Source of the DNA: Acidipropionibacterium jensenii DSM 20535 | GTDB lineage: Bacteria > Actinomycetota > Actinomycetes > Propionibacteriales > Propionibacteriaceae | Direction of reading: 5' to 3' | Length of the DNA stretch: 64,000 nt | Assembly: GCF_000425285.1 (NCBI RefSeq) | Contig: NZ_AUDD01000012.1 | Coordinates: 32,308 to 96,307, forward strand | In this document: positions 53,252-62,276 of the stretch, piece by piece | How positions within the stretch are numbered: the first letter of the stretch is position 1 | Layout of the letters: every line of letters begins with the position of its first letter | The notes under the pieces: model-generated | Told to the model about the DNA's origin: nothing | The model's database searches: none | Seen by the model: only the letters and a program-made list of their open reading frames with translations | Position numbers and translations under genes: made by a program

Positions 53252-54484
53252 TCAGCCCAGAGCCACCGCCAGCTGCCCGGCCAGGTCGCCGACGCCGGTC
53301 ACCCTGATCCGATCGAGCCGTCGCCAGCTCGCGGCCACCGACAGGTGATCGGCCAGAGCCCGGGCTACCGCCGACCAGCCGGGGAAGTCGGGACTCTTCT
53401 CGGCCCCGGGCTCGCGCCAGACGGCGGCCACCTCGAGCTCCCCGATCTGACGGCGGGCCCTCAGATCGACCCGGGCCACGAAGTCCTGGCCGAGCAGGAA
53501 GGGCAGGCTGTAGTAGCCGAAGATGCGCTTGTGCTCTGGGACGTAGATCTCGATCCGGTAGTCGAGGTCGAACAGTCTCAGGGCCCGCGGCCGGTGGAAG
53601 ATCAGCGGATCGAAGGGGGAGACCAGGGTTGCGGCGCCGATCCGTCTCGGGACGGTGGCCCCGACCCGCATCCACCAGCCGGCCTGGCCGTCGACGGTGA
53701 CCGGGACCACCGTCCCCTCCTCGGCTAGCTCCGCCAGGGCGGCGCGGGTCGGCAGTCTGCGGGTGCGGAAGTAGTCGACCAGGTCGTCCTCGGTGAAGAC
53801 TCCCAGCGCCGCCACGGCCCGGGCGGCCAGTGCCCGGTGGCCCTCCCGGGCAGACAGTGCGGGCCGGGACCTGATGGTGGGCGGCAGCACCCGTTCAGGG
53901 AGTGCGTAGACCTTCTCGAAGGAGGCGGTGCGACCCGCCACGGCCACCCGGCCGCTGCGCCAGGCCCATTCCAGGGCGGTCTTGGTCTGTGACCAGTTCC
54001 ATCCCCAGCTCTCGGGGTGCATGCCGCGCTCCCCCGCCGAGACCTGCCGGGCGGTGGCCGGGCCGCGGGCCAGCTGTGCGACCACCTCGTCGACCAGATC
54101 GGGGCGCTCCTGACTGATTCTCAGCATCTCCCCCCAGGCCTCCTGAACCGCGCTGGCCTGCCGGTGCCGCAGCGCCGGCTCCAGGGTGATGTCGACCAGG
54201 CTGGCAACGTGGGCCCAGGTCTCGTGGAGCAACGGTCTGCGCCCGGTCGACGCGTCCACCAGGAGCGCCGGATCATAGCTGCCGCACCGGGTGAACAGCG
54301 GCATCTCGTGGGCGCGGGCGAAGACATTGACCGAGTCCACCTGGAACAGCGCGAGATGCCGCACCGTCCGGGACAGGGCCGCCCTGTCCACCCGTGCGGG
54401 TGGTGTGCGGCCCAGCCCCTGGGCGGCCAGGGCGAGCCTGGCCGCCTGACGGCGTCTCAGAGCACGCGCGACGTGCTCGATCAG
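53252..54484 (-). CDS. YcaQ-like winged-helix protein (AlkX/DUF1006 DNA glycosylase family)
   Basis: A 410-residue protein of the YcaQ/HTH_42 family, whose E. coli member unhooks interstrand DNA crosslinks. Conserved blocks are LAAQGLGRTP near residue 20, FQVDSVNVFARAHEMPLFTR near 48, WAHVASL near 90, and DPLIFHRPRALRLFDLDYRIE near 290. The first of these lies upstream of the first standard start (GTG 54391). The best explanation is a CTG start at 54484, which overlaps the hpf stop as CTGA and has GGAGAAGG four bases upstream. No ATG, GTG or TTG is in frame between these points. The catalytic residues of the family were not checked individually. Confidence 0.85.
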   Translation of the reverse strand: MIEHVARALRRRQAARLALAAQGLGRTPPARVDRAALSRTVRHLALFQVDSVNVFARAHEMPLFTRCGSYDPALLVDASTGRRPLLHETWAHVASLVDITLEPALRHRQASAVQEAWGEMLRISQERPDLVDEVVAQLARGPATARQVSAGERGMHPESWGWNWSQTKTALEWAWRSGRVAVAGRTASFEKVYALPERVLPPTIRSRPALSAREGHRALAARAVAALGVFTEDDLVDYFRTRRLPTRAALAELAEEGTVVPVTVDGQAGWWMRVGATVPRRIGAATLVSPFDPLIFHRPRALRLFDLDYRIEIYVPEHKRIFGYYSLPFLLGQDFVARVDLRARRQIGELEVAAVWREPGAEKSPDFPGWSAVARALADHLSVAASWRRLDRIRVTGVGDLAGQLAVALG

Positions 54485-55095
54485 CGAGCCTTCTCCAGAT
54501 CGAGATGGATGACGCCGAAGTTGTACCCCTTGCGACGCCGGTAGACGACGCTGGGGGCCTTGGTCTCGGCGTCGACGTAGAGGAAGAAGTCGTGACCGAC
54601 CAGCTCCATCTCGTCGAGGGCCTGGGCCAGGGTGAGCGGGGCGCCCGGGAAGACCTTCTCCTTGACGTACAGCGGACCCTCGCCGGTGACCTCGACGTCA
54701 CCGGCGATCCTTCGGGTGGGGATGATGTCGCGTGCATCATCGGTGATCTCGTCGGCAGGCACATCGAGCACCTGGGAGACCCGCAGGCCGCGACGACTGC
54801 GTCGTCGGTCGGCGGCCTTGGCCAGCTGGCTGCGCATCCGCTCGGAGGCCTTGTCGAAGGCGACCATCTTGTCGGCCGCCTGGCCGACCGCGCGCACCAC
54901 CGGGCCGCGGGAGCGCAGGGTGAGCTCGCAGGTGGTGGCCTGGTCCTTGGCACCCTTGGTGTCCTGCACGGTGAAGACCACCTCCACCCGCTGGACCCGG
55001 TCTCTCAGCTTCTCGACATTGGAGATGCGATCCTCGACCTGGCTCCTGATGTCATCACTGATCTTGCAGTGCCGGCCAGAAACGATGACGTCCAT
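54481..55095 (-). CDS. hpf: Ribosome hibernation promoting factor, long form
   Basis: A 204-residue long-type HPF. The N-terminal domain (residues 1-100, MDVIVSGRHCKISDDIRSQV) binds the 30S decoding region. A Ser/Arg-rich linker follows, then the C-terminal dimerisation domain (EMELVGHDFFLYVDAET, ending with the YNFGVIHL strand) that joins two 70S ribosomes into 100S dimers. The ATG has AGGAGG six bases upstream. The YcaQ-like gene overlaps its stop. It matches the Rv3241c position, beside secA and comF. Confidence 0.95.
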   Translation of the reverse strand: MDVIVSGRHCKISDDIRSQVEDRISNVEKLRDRVQRVEVVFTVQDTKGAKDQATTCELTLRSRGPVVRAVGQAADKMVAFDKASERMRSQLAKAADRRRSRRGLRVSQVLDVPADEITDDARDIIPTRRIAGDVEVTGEGPLYVKEKVFPGAPLTLAQALDEMELVGHDFFLYVDAETKAPSVVYRRRKGYNFGVIHLDLEKAR

Positions 55096-55276
55096 ATCGA
55101 CCTCCTGTGGTCTGTGCCGGATGGGCTCCGGCGCATATATACGAATGGCACGATCCCGCGACGGTCCTCAGCCCGGAAGGCTGTGGACCACCGCTTGTCG
55201 TGCCATGCAGCAACGCTACCGGATCGGCGAAGCGCATGGGAGCCCAAATGCTCTCCCACGGCCGCGATTTCGCGCT

Positions 55277-55927
55277 TCAGGCCCAGCGGGACGGGTGCTC
55301 GGCGTCGGCCAGCACCAGGCAGGCCAGCACCAGATGTCCGGCGCGGTCCAGCGCCCTGGCCCCCTCGGCGAGGGTGGCACCGGTGGTTCTGATGTCGTCG
55401 AGAAGCACCACCGGGGGCTCACCGGGCCCGGCCGGCAGGGCTGTCATCGAGTGGGCCTGGTTGGCCACCCGCTGGTCGTGGTCCAGCTGGATCTGGTCGC
55501 GCACCCGGCGGGTTCGGCGCAGCAGCGGTCGCACCGCATCCGGTGGCAGGCCGCAGGAACGCGCGGCCGAGCGCACCAGATCTGCGCAGTGATCTGCTCC
55601 CCGGCGCCGTACCGCGGCCCGATCCGAGGGCATCGGGACCAGGCTCACCGGGCCGTCGGCGGCCTCGACGACCGCCCGCAGCCCCACCCCGAGGCTGGAT
55701 CCGAGGGGGCGGCTCAGCCAGCCGGCGCCTCGGTCCTTGTGCGCGGTGACCAGGTCCGGGAGGGGGTCGCGGTAGGGCAGGCAGGCGACCACCGGCGGCG
55801 GGCCGTCGAGGATGACGCGGGGATGGGCCTCAAGGGCCGCCAGGCAGCGCCGACAGATCCCGCTGCCCGGTCGTCGGCATCCGGGGCAGCAGGCCCCCAG
55901 CAGCAGGTCGGCCAGCGGGTCGAGCAC
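55277..55927 (-). CDS. comF: ComF family phosphoribosyltransferase-like protein
   Basis: A 216-residue ComF-type protein linked in other bacteria to DNA uptake. The N-terminus has four Cys in LLLGACCPGCRR and GICRRCLA, a zinc finger typical of the family. The C-terminus holds the phosphoribosyltransferase signature VVLLDDIRTTGATLAEGA. The GTG at 55927 was chosen: it gives the usual short start before the zinc finger and lies six bases after TACCAT. A GTG at 56029 would overlap lpqB by 49 bases. No other competence genes are nearby. Confidence 0.86.
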   Translation of the reverse strand: MLDPLADLLLGACCPGCRRPGSGICRRCLAALEAHPRVILDGPPPVVACLPYRDPLPDLVTAHKDRGAGWLSRPLGSSLGVGLRAVVEAADGPVSLVPMPSDRAAVRRRGADHCADLVRSAARSCGLPPDAVRPLLRRTRRVRDQIQLDHDQRVANQAHSMTALPAGPGEPPVVLLDDIRTTGATLAEGARALDRAGHLVLACLVLADAEHPSRWA

Positions 55928-55933
55928 GCTGTC

Positions 55934-55939
55934 ATGGTA
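55934..55939 (-). promoter_or_regulatory. Putative -10 box of comF
   Basis: TACCAT on the minus strand, then GACAGC, then the GTG at 55927. It would give comF transcription independent of the mtrAB-lpqB operon. Confidence 0.4.
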
Positions 55940-55980
55940 CTGACCGGCACGGCAGGCGGGCGGGCCGAGTCCGGTGCTGA

Positions 55981-57755
55981 CTAGATGCAGATGCCCATCC
56001 CGGTCACCTGGTCGGCCACCGTCCGCCACCGGTAGCGGTCCTCGAAACGCAGCACCTGACCGCCGTCGGTGAGAGCCAGGACGTTGATCCCATCCGAGCG
56101 CGGCAGGGTGCTCAGGCTCACGATGTTGACCCCGCTGAGGGGTCCCACGGCCATCCCGTCGGAGCCGTCCAGCGCGATCTGGTAGGGGGCGCCGGGCGAG
56201 TCGGCGGTGGCCCTGGCGACCACCATGAGTTCGGTCGCCGAGATCCAGCCGACATCGTCGATGAGGGTGAGTCCCGAGTCGCTGCCCTGCAGGTGGTACT
56301 CGCGCAGACCGTCGACGACGACCCCCGGGGCCCCGCCGGTGGTCGGTCGGATCCGCAGCATGGCCAGCACCCGGTCCCCGCGGTCCTGGAGCACCACCGC
56401 GACCCGGGCGAGGTCCGGGGACACGGAGAACGCCACGACGCGTCGGGTGGCCAGCTCGTCGGCCCGGATCTGGAGTCTGCCGCGGCTGCTGCCGACCGCG
56501 ATGAACCGCGACGAGTCGCCCTGCACCGAGACCGTCCAGCAGGTCCCGTCGGTGCTCACCTGCGGTCTGAGCAGCCCGGTCCCGAGGCCAGCTGGCGGGT
56601 GACCCGGGCCCCCTCCTGCCAGCTGAGCAGGTTCTGCCGGGAGGAGTCCACCACGGCCCAGAACCCTCCGGAGGGTTCCACCGCGACGCCGACCGGGGAC
56701 TCGCCGCCCGAGTCGGCGCCGAGCAGCCCGCGCAGCGGGGTGAAGGTGCCTGACTGGTCGGAGACCTGCCCCAGCACCCCCCGCCGCAGCACCTTCATGG
56801 TCGGCAGGTCCGAGGAGATCAGCGGGGACATCGAGGTGAACAGTCCGGTGGAGACGGTGTCGTCCTCGGCCGCCCCGGGGATCGCCACCGAGGTGCCGCC
56901 CACCGTGAACCGCACCCTGGAGACCTGGGGGTAGGCGGCCAGGGTCCAGCTCACCTGGGCCGCGACCTGGCGGCGCTGGGCGTCGGTGAGGCGGGTCACC
57001 TCCGGGCTCAGCGGCACGGTGGATACTCCGGCGTTGTCCACCGCGACGGCGTCGGAGGACAGCTTCGTGCCGGTCGGGAAGACATTGGTGACGGCCCCCG
57101 CCAACCAGTCCGAGGGACCGTCGAGAAGATCGGTGACCGCGGTGGTGGGGTTGGAGGTCGCCTGGGGAAGGTGCACCAGCTCGGGGACCAGGAAGGGGCG
57201 GGTGAGGCTGGTGAAGTACAGCGCGACCGTGGAGTAGGCCCGGGAGAAGGCGAACAGCGAGAGCACCAGTCCGTCGGGCGGCCGGGAGATCCGCAGCTCG
57301 CCGTCGACCCTGGTGATCCCGAAGTCCAGGTCGATGGACTGGCCGGTCACCGGCCGGTAGCGCCCGGCGGCGTCCAGCCGGGCGATGATCGGCGCCTTGA
57401 GACCGGCGGTGCTCCCGGTGACGACGGGGGTGTTCGTGGTGGCGTCGTAGATGACGGCTCCCGACTCGGGGTCCCAGCTGCGCGCGGCGGCCTCGGTGAG
57501 GTACTCCCGGGCGATCCGGTAGGAGTTCTGGGGACTGGTCATCGACTGCAGGAAGCCGGCCACGATGATCTCCGGGGAGGCCTTGCGCGGTGGCGGCTGG
57601 GGGTCGACGTCGATCCCGACCCGTCCCGGCGTGTCGGCGCTGGCCGAGACCTGGGTGACCGGCCCGGTGGTGGGCACCCTGGCGCATCCGGCCAGGGCCG
57701 CCAGACCGGCGCCCAGCCCGAGGAACCGGCGTCGGGACAGATCGCGGCCGGTCAT
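55981..57755 (-). pseudogene. lpqB: Lipoprotein LpqB, frameshifted
   Basis: LpqB is the lipoprotein partner that modulates MtrB sensing. The first part reads 399 codons from the ATG at 57755: a twin-arginine-like signal with lipobox LAGC, then the GerMN domain and the start of the beta-propeller. It ends at a stop at 56556. The rest of the propeller continues in another frame from about 56582 (LLRPQVSTDGTCWTV) to the stop at 55981. One missing base in TCGGGACC near 56579-56584 joins both halves into a normal protein of about 590 residues. No slippery heptamer is present. The gene start overlaps the mtrB stop (ATGA). It may be a true lesion or a sequence error. Confidence 0.85.
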
Positions 57756-59356
57756 GGCCTGCTCCCGGTGATCTGGGGCCGGTCGTCGGCCGGGACGGCC
57801 GGCAGCGGCGATCCGGTGAGCGGGTGGTTGGGACGTCGGGGCAGGGTGAGTCGGAACTGGGCACCGCCGCCCGGCCGGCCCCATGCCTCCAGCCAGCCGT
57901 GGTGGAGGTGGGCGTCCTCCAGAGAGATGGCCAGCCCCAGGCCGGTCCCGCCGACGCTGCGCACCCGCGACGGGTCGGCGCGCCAGAATCGTGCGAAGAC
58001 CTTCTCGGCCTGCCACGGCTCGAATCCGATGCCGTGGTCGCGAACCGTCACCGCGACCGCCTGGTCGTCGAGGGCCACGGTGACCTCGACCGGGCTGGAC
58101 TCGCCGTGCTCCAGGGCGTTGGAGACCAGGTTTCGGATGATCCGGCGGATCCGTCGCGGGTCGACCTCGGCGGTCGCGGGCCCGTCGGTGGAGACCACGA
58201 CGGGGGTCTGGAGCTTCTCGGCCAGAGGCTGGGCGGCGTTGACCTCGTCGGTGACCAGGTCGGCGACATCGCACAGGTCCAGGGCGAGCACCGCCGCGCC
58301 GGCGTCGAACCGCGAGATCTCCAGCAGGTCCGACAGCAGGGACTCGAACCGGTCGAGTTCGTCGTGGAGCAGTTCGGTGGCACGGACCATGTCCGGGTCG
58401 GAGTCGTCGCGGGAGTCGATGAGCATGTCGGCGGCCATCCGGACGGTGGTGAGGGGGGTGCGCAGCTCGTGGGAGACGTCGGAGACGAACTGCTGCTGGA
58501 GGCTGGACAGGTTCTCCAGCTCGGTGATCTGGCCCTGCAGGGTGGCGGCCATCCCGTTCATCGAGGTGGCCAGCCGGGCGAGGTCGTCGGTGCCGCGGAC
58601 CCGCATCCGCTCGTCGAGATGTCCGTCGGCCAGCCGCGACGCGGTGATGCTCGCCCGCCGGATCGGCCGGGCGATCTCGCGGGTGGACAGGAAGGTCGCG
58701 ATCCCCATCGCCAGCATGATGAGTCCACCGAAGGTGATCACGACCCGTTGCACCAGGGCCAGGGTGGCCGCCTCATCGGTCTCGGGGAAGATGAAGTAGA
58801 TCGGGAAACCGCGGTTCTCACCGGGGGCCCACAGGGTCGACCCCACCACGATGCCGGGATCTCCCGGTCGGTCCGGGTCCGAGTAGAGGATGGTCGTCGG
58901 CTGGGTCCACATCCCCTCACCTCGGGTCACCTGGGCCTGGAGCTCGGGGGGCACCGACTCCACCGAGATCCCCTCCGAGACCAGTCCTGACACGGGCCCC
59001 TGGATGATGACGTGGTACTGCCCCGACTGGCGGGCGGCGTCGTCGGCGAGCTGGTTGAGGCGTTCGTAGAGGGAGGCGGTGCGAAGGTCGGTGCTGCGCA
59101 GCTGCTGCTGGAGACGGGCCAGGGAGGTGGTCGCCTCGGCGACCGAGGCGCTGCGCTTGGCGTCGAGGATGCCTGCCTCGACCCGGCGGACCAGGAAGTA
59201 TCCGAAGACCAGCAGGACCACGAGGGTCCCGGTGAGCGCGATGGTGACCATCCGAAGACCGAGGGAGGACCACCACAGGCGCGCCGGGCCACGGAGCAGT
59301 CGGGCTCCCCGGCGCCCGTGGACCTTCTCACCGGGCCCGGGGTGCTGGCCGGTCAG
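57752..59356 (-). CDS. mtrB: Sensor histidine kinase MtrB
   Basis: A 534-residue membrane histidine kinase pairing with MtrA. Two membrane helices (near residues 39-57 and 210-230) enclose an extracytoplasmic sensor. A HAMP domain, then the HisKA site VSDVSHELRTPL (His near 295), then HATPase motifs NLVSNALEH, DHGIGF and GGTGLGLAI follow. The first standard start, ATG 59251, would leave almost nothing before the first helix. The frame is open for 35 more codons with a basic, MtrB-like N-terminus (RRGARLLRGPARLWW), up to a CTG that overlaps the mtrA stop as CTGA and has GGGAGGAG just upstream. I use that CTG; the ATG is the alternative. Confidence 0.9.
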   Translation of the reverse strand: MTGQHPGPGEKVHGRRGARLLRGPARLWWSSLGLRMVTIALTGTLVVLLVFGYFLVRRVEAGILDAKRSASVAEATTSLARLQQQLRSTDLRTASLYERLNQLADDAARQSGQYHVIIQGPVSGLVSEGISVESVPPELQAQVTRGEGMWTQPTTILYSDPDRPGDPGIVVGSTLWAPGENRGFPIYFIFPETDEAATLALVQRVVITFGGLIMLAMGIATFLSTREIARPIRRASITASRLADGHLDERMRVRGTDDLARLATSMNGMAATLQGQITELENLSSLQQQFVSDVSHELRTPLTTVRMAADMLIDSRDDSDPDMVRATELLHDELDRFESLLSDLLEISRFDAGAAVLALDLCDVADLVTDEVNAAQPLAEKLQTPVVVSTDGPATAEVDPRRIRRIIRNLVSNALEHGESSPVEVTVALDDQAVAVTVRDHGIGFEPWQAEKVFARFWRADPSRVRSVGGTGLGLAISLEDAHLHHGWLEAWGRPGGGAQFRLTLPRRPNHPLTGSPLPAVPADDRPQITGSRP

Positions 59357-60081
59357 TTCTCCTCCCGGTCACCGGAGCCGGCCCGGTAGCCGACCCCACG
59401 AACGGTGATGACGATGCTGGGGTGCTCGGGGTCGCGCTCGATCTTGGAGCGCAGCCGTTGGACGTGGACGTTGACCAGTCGGGTGTCGGCGGCGTGACGG
59501 TACCCCCACACCTCCTCGAGGAGGGCGTCGCGACTGAACACGTCGTGCGGGCGGCGTGCCAGGGCGACCAGGACGTCGAACTCGAGCGGGGTGAGGGGGA
59601 TCTCCTGTCCGCCTCGGGTCACCTGGTGGGCGCGCACGTCGATGACCAGATCGCCGATCGATGTCACATCGGACTCGGTGTCGGTCGCCGCCTCCAGGGG
59701 TTGTCTCAGGCGGGTCCGGATGCGGGCCACCAGCTCCTTGGACTTGAAGGGCTTGGAGACGTAGTCGTCCGCGCCGGCCTCCAGCCCGGAGACCACGTCC
59801 TGGGTGTCGGAGCGGGCGGTGAGCATGATGATCGGGACCCCCGAGACCCGCCGCACCTCCCGGCAGACGTCGATCCCGTTGCGTCCGGGGAGCATCAGGT
59901 CCAGCAGGATGAGATCGGGCTTGAACCGGTCGAAGACGTCGAGGGCCCGCGAACCACTGGCGCACCAGTCGGTGACGAATCGTTCCTTGTGGAGCACGAG
60001 CTGGAGCATCTCTGCCAGGGCGGGGTCGTCGTCGACCACGAGTATCCGCTGGCCCGTCGACTCGGCGCTGGGCTGGGTCAC
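59353..60081 (-). CDS. mtrA: Response regulator MtrA
   Basis: A 242-residue OmpR-family regulator. The receiver domain has VVDDDPALAE, the phospho-acceptor Asp61 in ILLDLMLPG, and the conserved Lys in VSKPFKSKEL. The C-terminal winged helix contains LTPLEFDVLVALAR and VNVHVQRLRSKIE. The GTG at 60081 has GAGGAGG eight bases upstream. MtrA in relatives controls cell division, wall hydrolases and dnaA or oriC functions. It heads the mtrA-mtrB-lpqB operon, with 224 bases of upstream control region. Confidence 0.97.
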   Translation of the reverse strand: MTQPSAESTGQRILVVDDDPALAEMLQLVLHKERFVTDWCASGSRALDVFDRFKPDLILLDLMLPGRNGIDVCREVRRVSGVPIIMLTARSDTQDVVSGLEAGADDYVSKPFKSKELVARIRTRLRQPLEAATDTESDVTSIGDLVIDVRAHQVTRGGQEIPLTPLEFDVLVALARRPHDVFSRDALLEEVWGYRHAADTRLVNVHVQRLRSKIERDPEHPSIVITVRGVGYRAGSGDREEN

Positions 60082-60305
60082 GCTTCGGCCTCCTCGTTCG
60101 TCACCGACTCTCGACGCCCCCTGTCGGAATCCAGTTCACATGGTAGTCCGCGGCTGCACACAGGACAGTCCTGATGGTGCGTGACCGATGGTTGCGGCCC
60201 CCGGTGCCGCCTTGCCCTGATGCCATGTCCTGCCGCCCGGTCCTGAGTCTGGTCCTGAGCCTGGCCGACCATCCCCGCCTGGACGCGACCGCCGCTGAGA
60301 GGACC

Positions 60306-60878
60306 TCAGTTGACGTGGCCGTCGTGCTCCTTGGGCATCGTCGCCATCATCGCCAGCTCACCGTTCTGACGGCGCAGCACTCGCCGCCACAGGGTCTGCG
60401 GGTCGGAGCCGAAGAGGTCCTCCTCGTGGGCGCGGGCCCGGACCCAGTCCCCCCGGACGATCTCCCCCTCGAGCTGTCCGGGCTCCCATCCGGAGTAGCC
60501 GGCGAAGATCCGCAGGTCGGAGTAGGCGCCCTCGACCAGTTCGACGGGGGTGTCCAGATGGAGCAGACCCACCGGCCCGGACACCCGCCGCCAGCCGGGC
60601 GGCTCCTCGGAGGGGTGGTGCAGCCGGGCCAGGCAGACCGCCCCGTTGGGGGACACCGGTCCACCCTGGAAGAGGGTCTGAGGAGGCACCGTGAGGTGCA
60701 CCCACTCGGGCAGCACCTCCGCCAGGTCCATCGGGGCGGGGGTGTTGAGGATGACGCCGAGACTGCCCTGCTCGTCGGCGTCCAGCAGGTAGATGACCGA
60801 TCGCGCGAAGATCCCGCTGGTGACGGCCGATGTCGCGATGAGGAGTTCCCCGGCGCGTGGGGGATCAGCCAGGATCAT
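60306..60878 (-). CDS. AlgH/UPF0301 (YqgE) family protein
   Basis: A 190-residue protein of the UPF0301/AlgH family. Family features seen are GELLIATSAV at the start, RSVIYLLDADEQGSLGVILN near residue 28, LFQGGPVSPNGAVCL near 90 and RIFAGYSGWEPGQLEGEI near 125. The ATG has AAGGA seven bases upstream. The biochemical role is not established. It follows the GNAT gene by 34 bases in the same direction, so the two may be co-transcribed. Confidence 0.92.
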   Translation of the reverse strand: MILADPPRAGELLIATSAVTSGIFARSVIYLLDADEQGSLGVILNTPAPMDLAEVLPEWVHLTVPPQTLFQGGPVSPNGAVCLARLHHPSEEPPGWRRVSGPVGLLHLDTPVELVEGAYSDLRIFAGYSGWEPGQLEGEIVRGDWVRARAHEEDLFGSDPQTLWRRVLRRQNGELAMMATMPKEHDGHVN

Positions 60879-60912
60879 GCGTCCATCCTTGCACGATCGG
60901 GCAGTGCGCCGG

Positions 60913-61488
60913 TCAGGATCGTCCCGGCGGCAGGGAGCGGGAGTCGAGGGTGAGCTGCATGAGCGCGAGATCGAGCCAGCTGCCGAACTTCACCCCGACC
61001 TGGCGCATCAGCGCAACCCGCTCGAATCCCAGGCTGCGGTGCAGGCGGATCGAGGCGGTGTTGCCGGCCTCGATGGCGGCGACGATGACATGCAGTCCGA
61101 GCGCTCGGGCCCGCTCGATCAGGGCCGTGGCAAGAGCTCGTCCGGCTCCCCTGCCGCGGTGCTCGGCGGCGACGTAGATCGAGTCCTCGGCGGTGAGACG
61201 GTAGCCCGTGAAGGATGCTCGCCAACCCGACAGGGAGGCGTATCCGAGCACCTGTTCACCGTCGGGTCCCGGCGACACGGCGACCAGCACCGGGTAGCCC
61301 GACCGCTGATGGTCCTGCCACCAGGCTCGCCGGTCCTCCTGGGTGACGACCTGGGAGTTCCACACCGCGGTGGTGTTGCGCACCGCCTCGTTGTAGATGG
61401 CGGTGATCGTCGCAAGATGCTCGGGACCGGCGTCGACGACGCGGATCTCTGCCCCCGACCGGCTCACGGATCGACTCTGGGACGACAT
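60913..61488 (-). CDS. GNAT N-acetyltransferase (phosphinothricin acetyltransferase-like)
   Basis: A 191-residue GNAT enzyme transferring acetyl from acetyl-CoA to a small amine. The start of the domain, ITAIYNEAVRNTTAVWN, and the block YGY-like TGYRLTAEDSIYVAAEH match the phosphinothricin acetyltransferase group. The acetyl-CoA site reads HRGRGAGRALATAL, and AGNTASIRLHRSLGFE is typical. The ATG at 61488 lies seven bases after TACAGT with no ribosome site; longer in-frame starts upstream are less likely. The substrate cannot be named; resistance to phosphinothricin must not be assumed. Confidence 0.88.
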   Translation of the reverse strand: MSSQSRSVSRSGAEIRVVDAGPEHLATITAIYNEAVRNTTAVWNSQVVTQEDRRAWWQDHQRSGYPVLVAVSPGPDGEQVLGYASLSGWRASFTGYRLTAEDSIYVAAEHRGRGAGRALATALIERARALGLHVIVAAIEAGNTASIRLHRSLGFERVALMRQVGVKFGSWLDLALMQLTLDSRSLPPGRS

Positions 61489-61495
61489 GGCGCCC

Positions 61496-61501
61496 ACTGT
61501 A
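61496..61501 (-). promoter_or_regulatory. Putative -10 box of the GNAT gene
   Basis: TACAGT on the minus strand, then GGGCGCC, then the ATG. Hexamer and spacing equal those of the trpS leader. Confidence 0.5.
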
Positions 61502-61543
61502 GGGCGAGTACGGGCCGGCAGAGACACCGGTCGTGGCAGCCGA

Positions 61544-61738
61544 TCAGGAGACCACCGTCCACGCTGTGAGTGCTCGTGCCTGATTCTGCGAGCCGTCGTG
61601 GAGATGGCCCTGGAAGTCGGAGTCGCGGAGCCGGGCTCCCCTGACCGACGAGTCGGGCAGCGCGTGGACCGACATGGTTGCCACCATCGGTGCCACGCTC
61701 GACTTCCTCACCCCCACGGCCAGGTCCTCGGCGACCTT
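61544..61738 (-). other. In-frame continuation of the small lipoprotein after an amber codon
   Basis: After the TAG at 61739-61741 the same frame stays open for 64 codons to a TGA at 61544. The start of the encoded sequence (KVAEDLAVGVRKSSVAP) looks like ordinary protein. It may be the lost C-terminus of the lipoprotein, or chance openness in GC-rich DNA. Confidence 0.4.
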
Positions 61739-62065
61739 CTAGAGCGCGTTCCCCGAGATGGGGGCGCAGAGCCGGGCGACCACGGAGTTGCCGTCGAGCC
61801 ACAGCTGCTGCACGTGTCCCCCGTCGGGCACCGTCACCTTCGCTGCCGCGGCGAGGTCGGGATCGATCTTCTGGGTGCTCTGGTCGCACCAGATCTGGTA
61901 GTCCGCGGTGGATCTCCAGTCTTTGGAGGCCGATGACCCCGGGGTGGGGACCCCGGTGGAGGCGGTGGTCGGGACACCGCTGGCATGTGAGGATCCGCCG
62001 CACCCGGACAGTGCCGGGGTGAGTAGCACCACGGCGGTGAGTGTGGCGACAGCGATCCGATGCAT
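61739..62065 (-). CDS. Small lipoprotein, unknown function
   Basis: A 108-residue exported lipoprotein. The signal peptide (MHRIAVATLTAVVLLTPALSG) ends in lipobox LSGC with Cys22. A Ser/Thr/Pro linker follows, then about 60 residues with two Cys (WCDQ and RLCAP) that may form a disulfide. The ATG has AAGGAG six bases upstream. The frame ends at TAG and then continues open, so the protein may be truncated from about 172 residues. I recognise no family. Confidence 0.78.
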   Translation of the reverse strand: MHRIAVATLTAVVLLTPALSGCGGSSHASGVPTTASTGVPTPGSSASKDWRSTADYQIWCDQSTQKIDPDLAAAAKVTVPDGGHVQQLWLDGNSVVARLCAPISGNAL

Positions 62066-62270
62066 GTGGTCTCCTTCGAGGTGGCGGGCGCTTCCGTTCG
62101 CCGCGACGTCGAGATGTTCCCACAGGTGTGTGACAGTTTCCGCACCCGTCCAGCCACGGTGCACACAGCTGCGCGCTGCGACAGGAACAGGAGAGGTGGG
62201 CCGATCTCCTGCCGGCGGAGCCGGGCACCCTGGGGGCGGGTGGCGACGTGCGGAGTCCTTCGGGCCCTGA

Positions 62271-62276
62271 TAGCTT
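62271..62276 (+). promoter_or_regulatory. Putative -10 box of the mannosyltransferase-like gene
   Basis: TAGCTT, six bases before GTG 62283, which starts a six-codon frame (62283-62303). Its stop overlaps the main start GTG 62300 as GTGA. Confidence 0.4.

Noticed and set aside
56570..56590. Programmed frameshifting in lpqB
   Set aside because: No slippery heptamer or nearby stimulatory structure; a lost base or sequence error is simpler.
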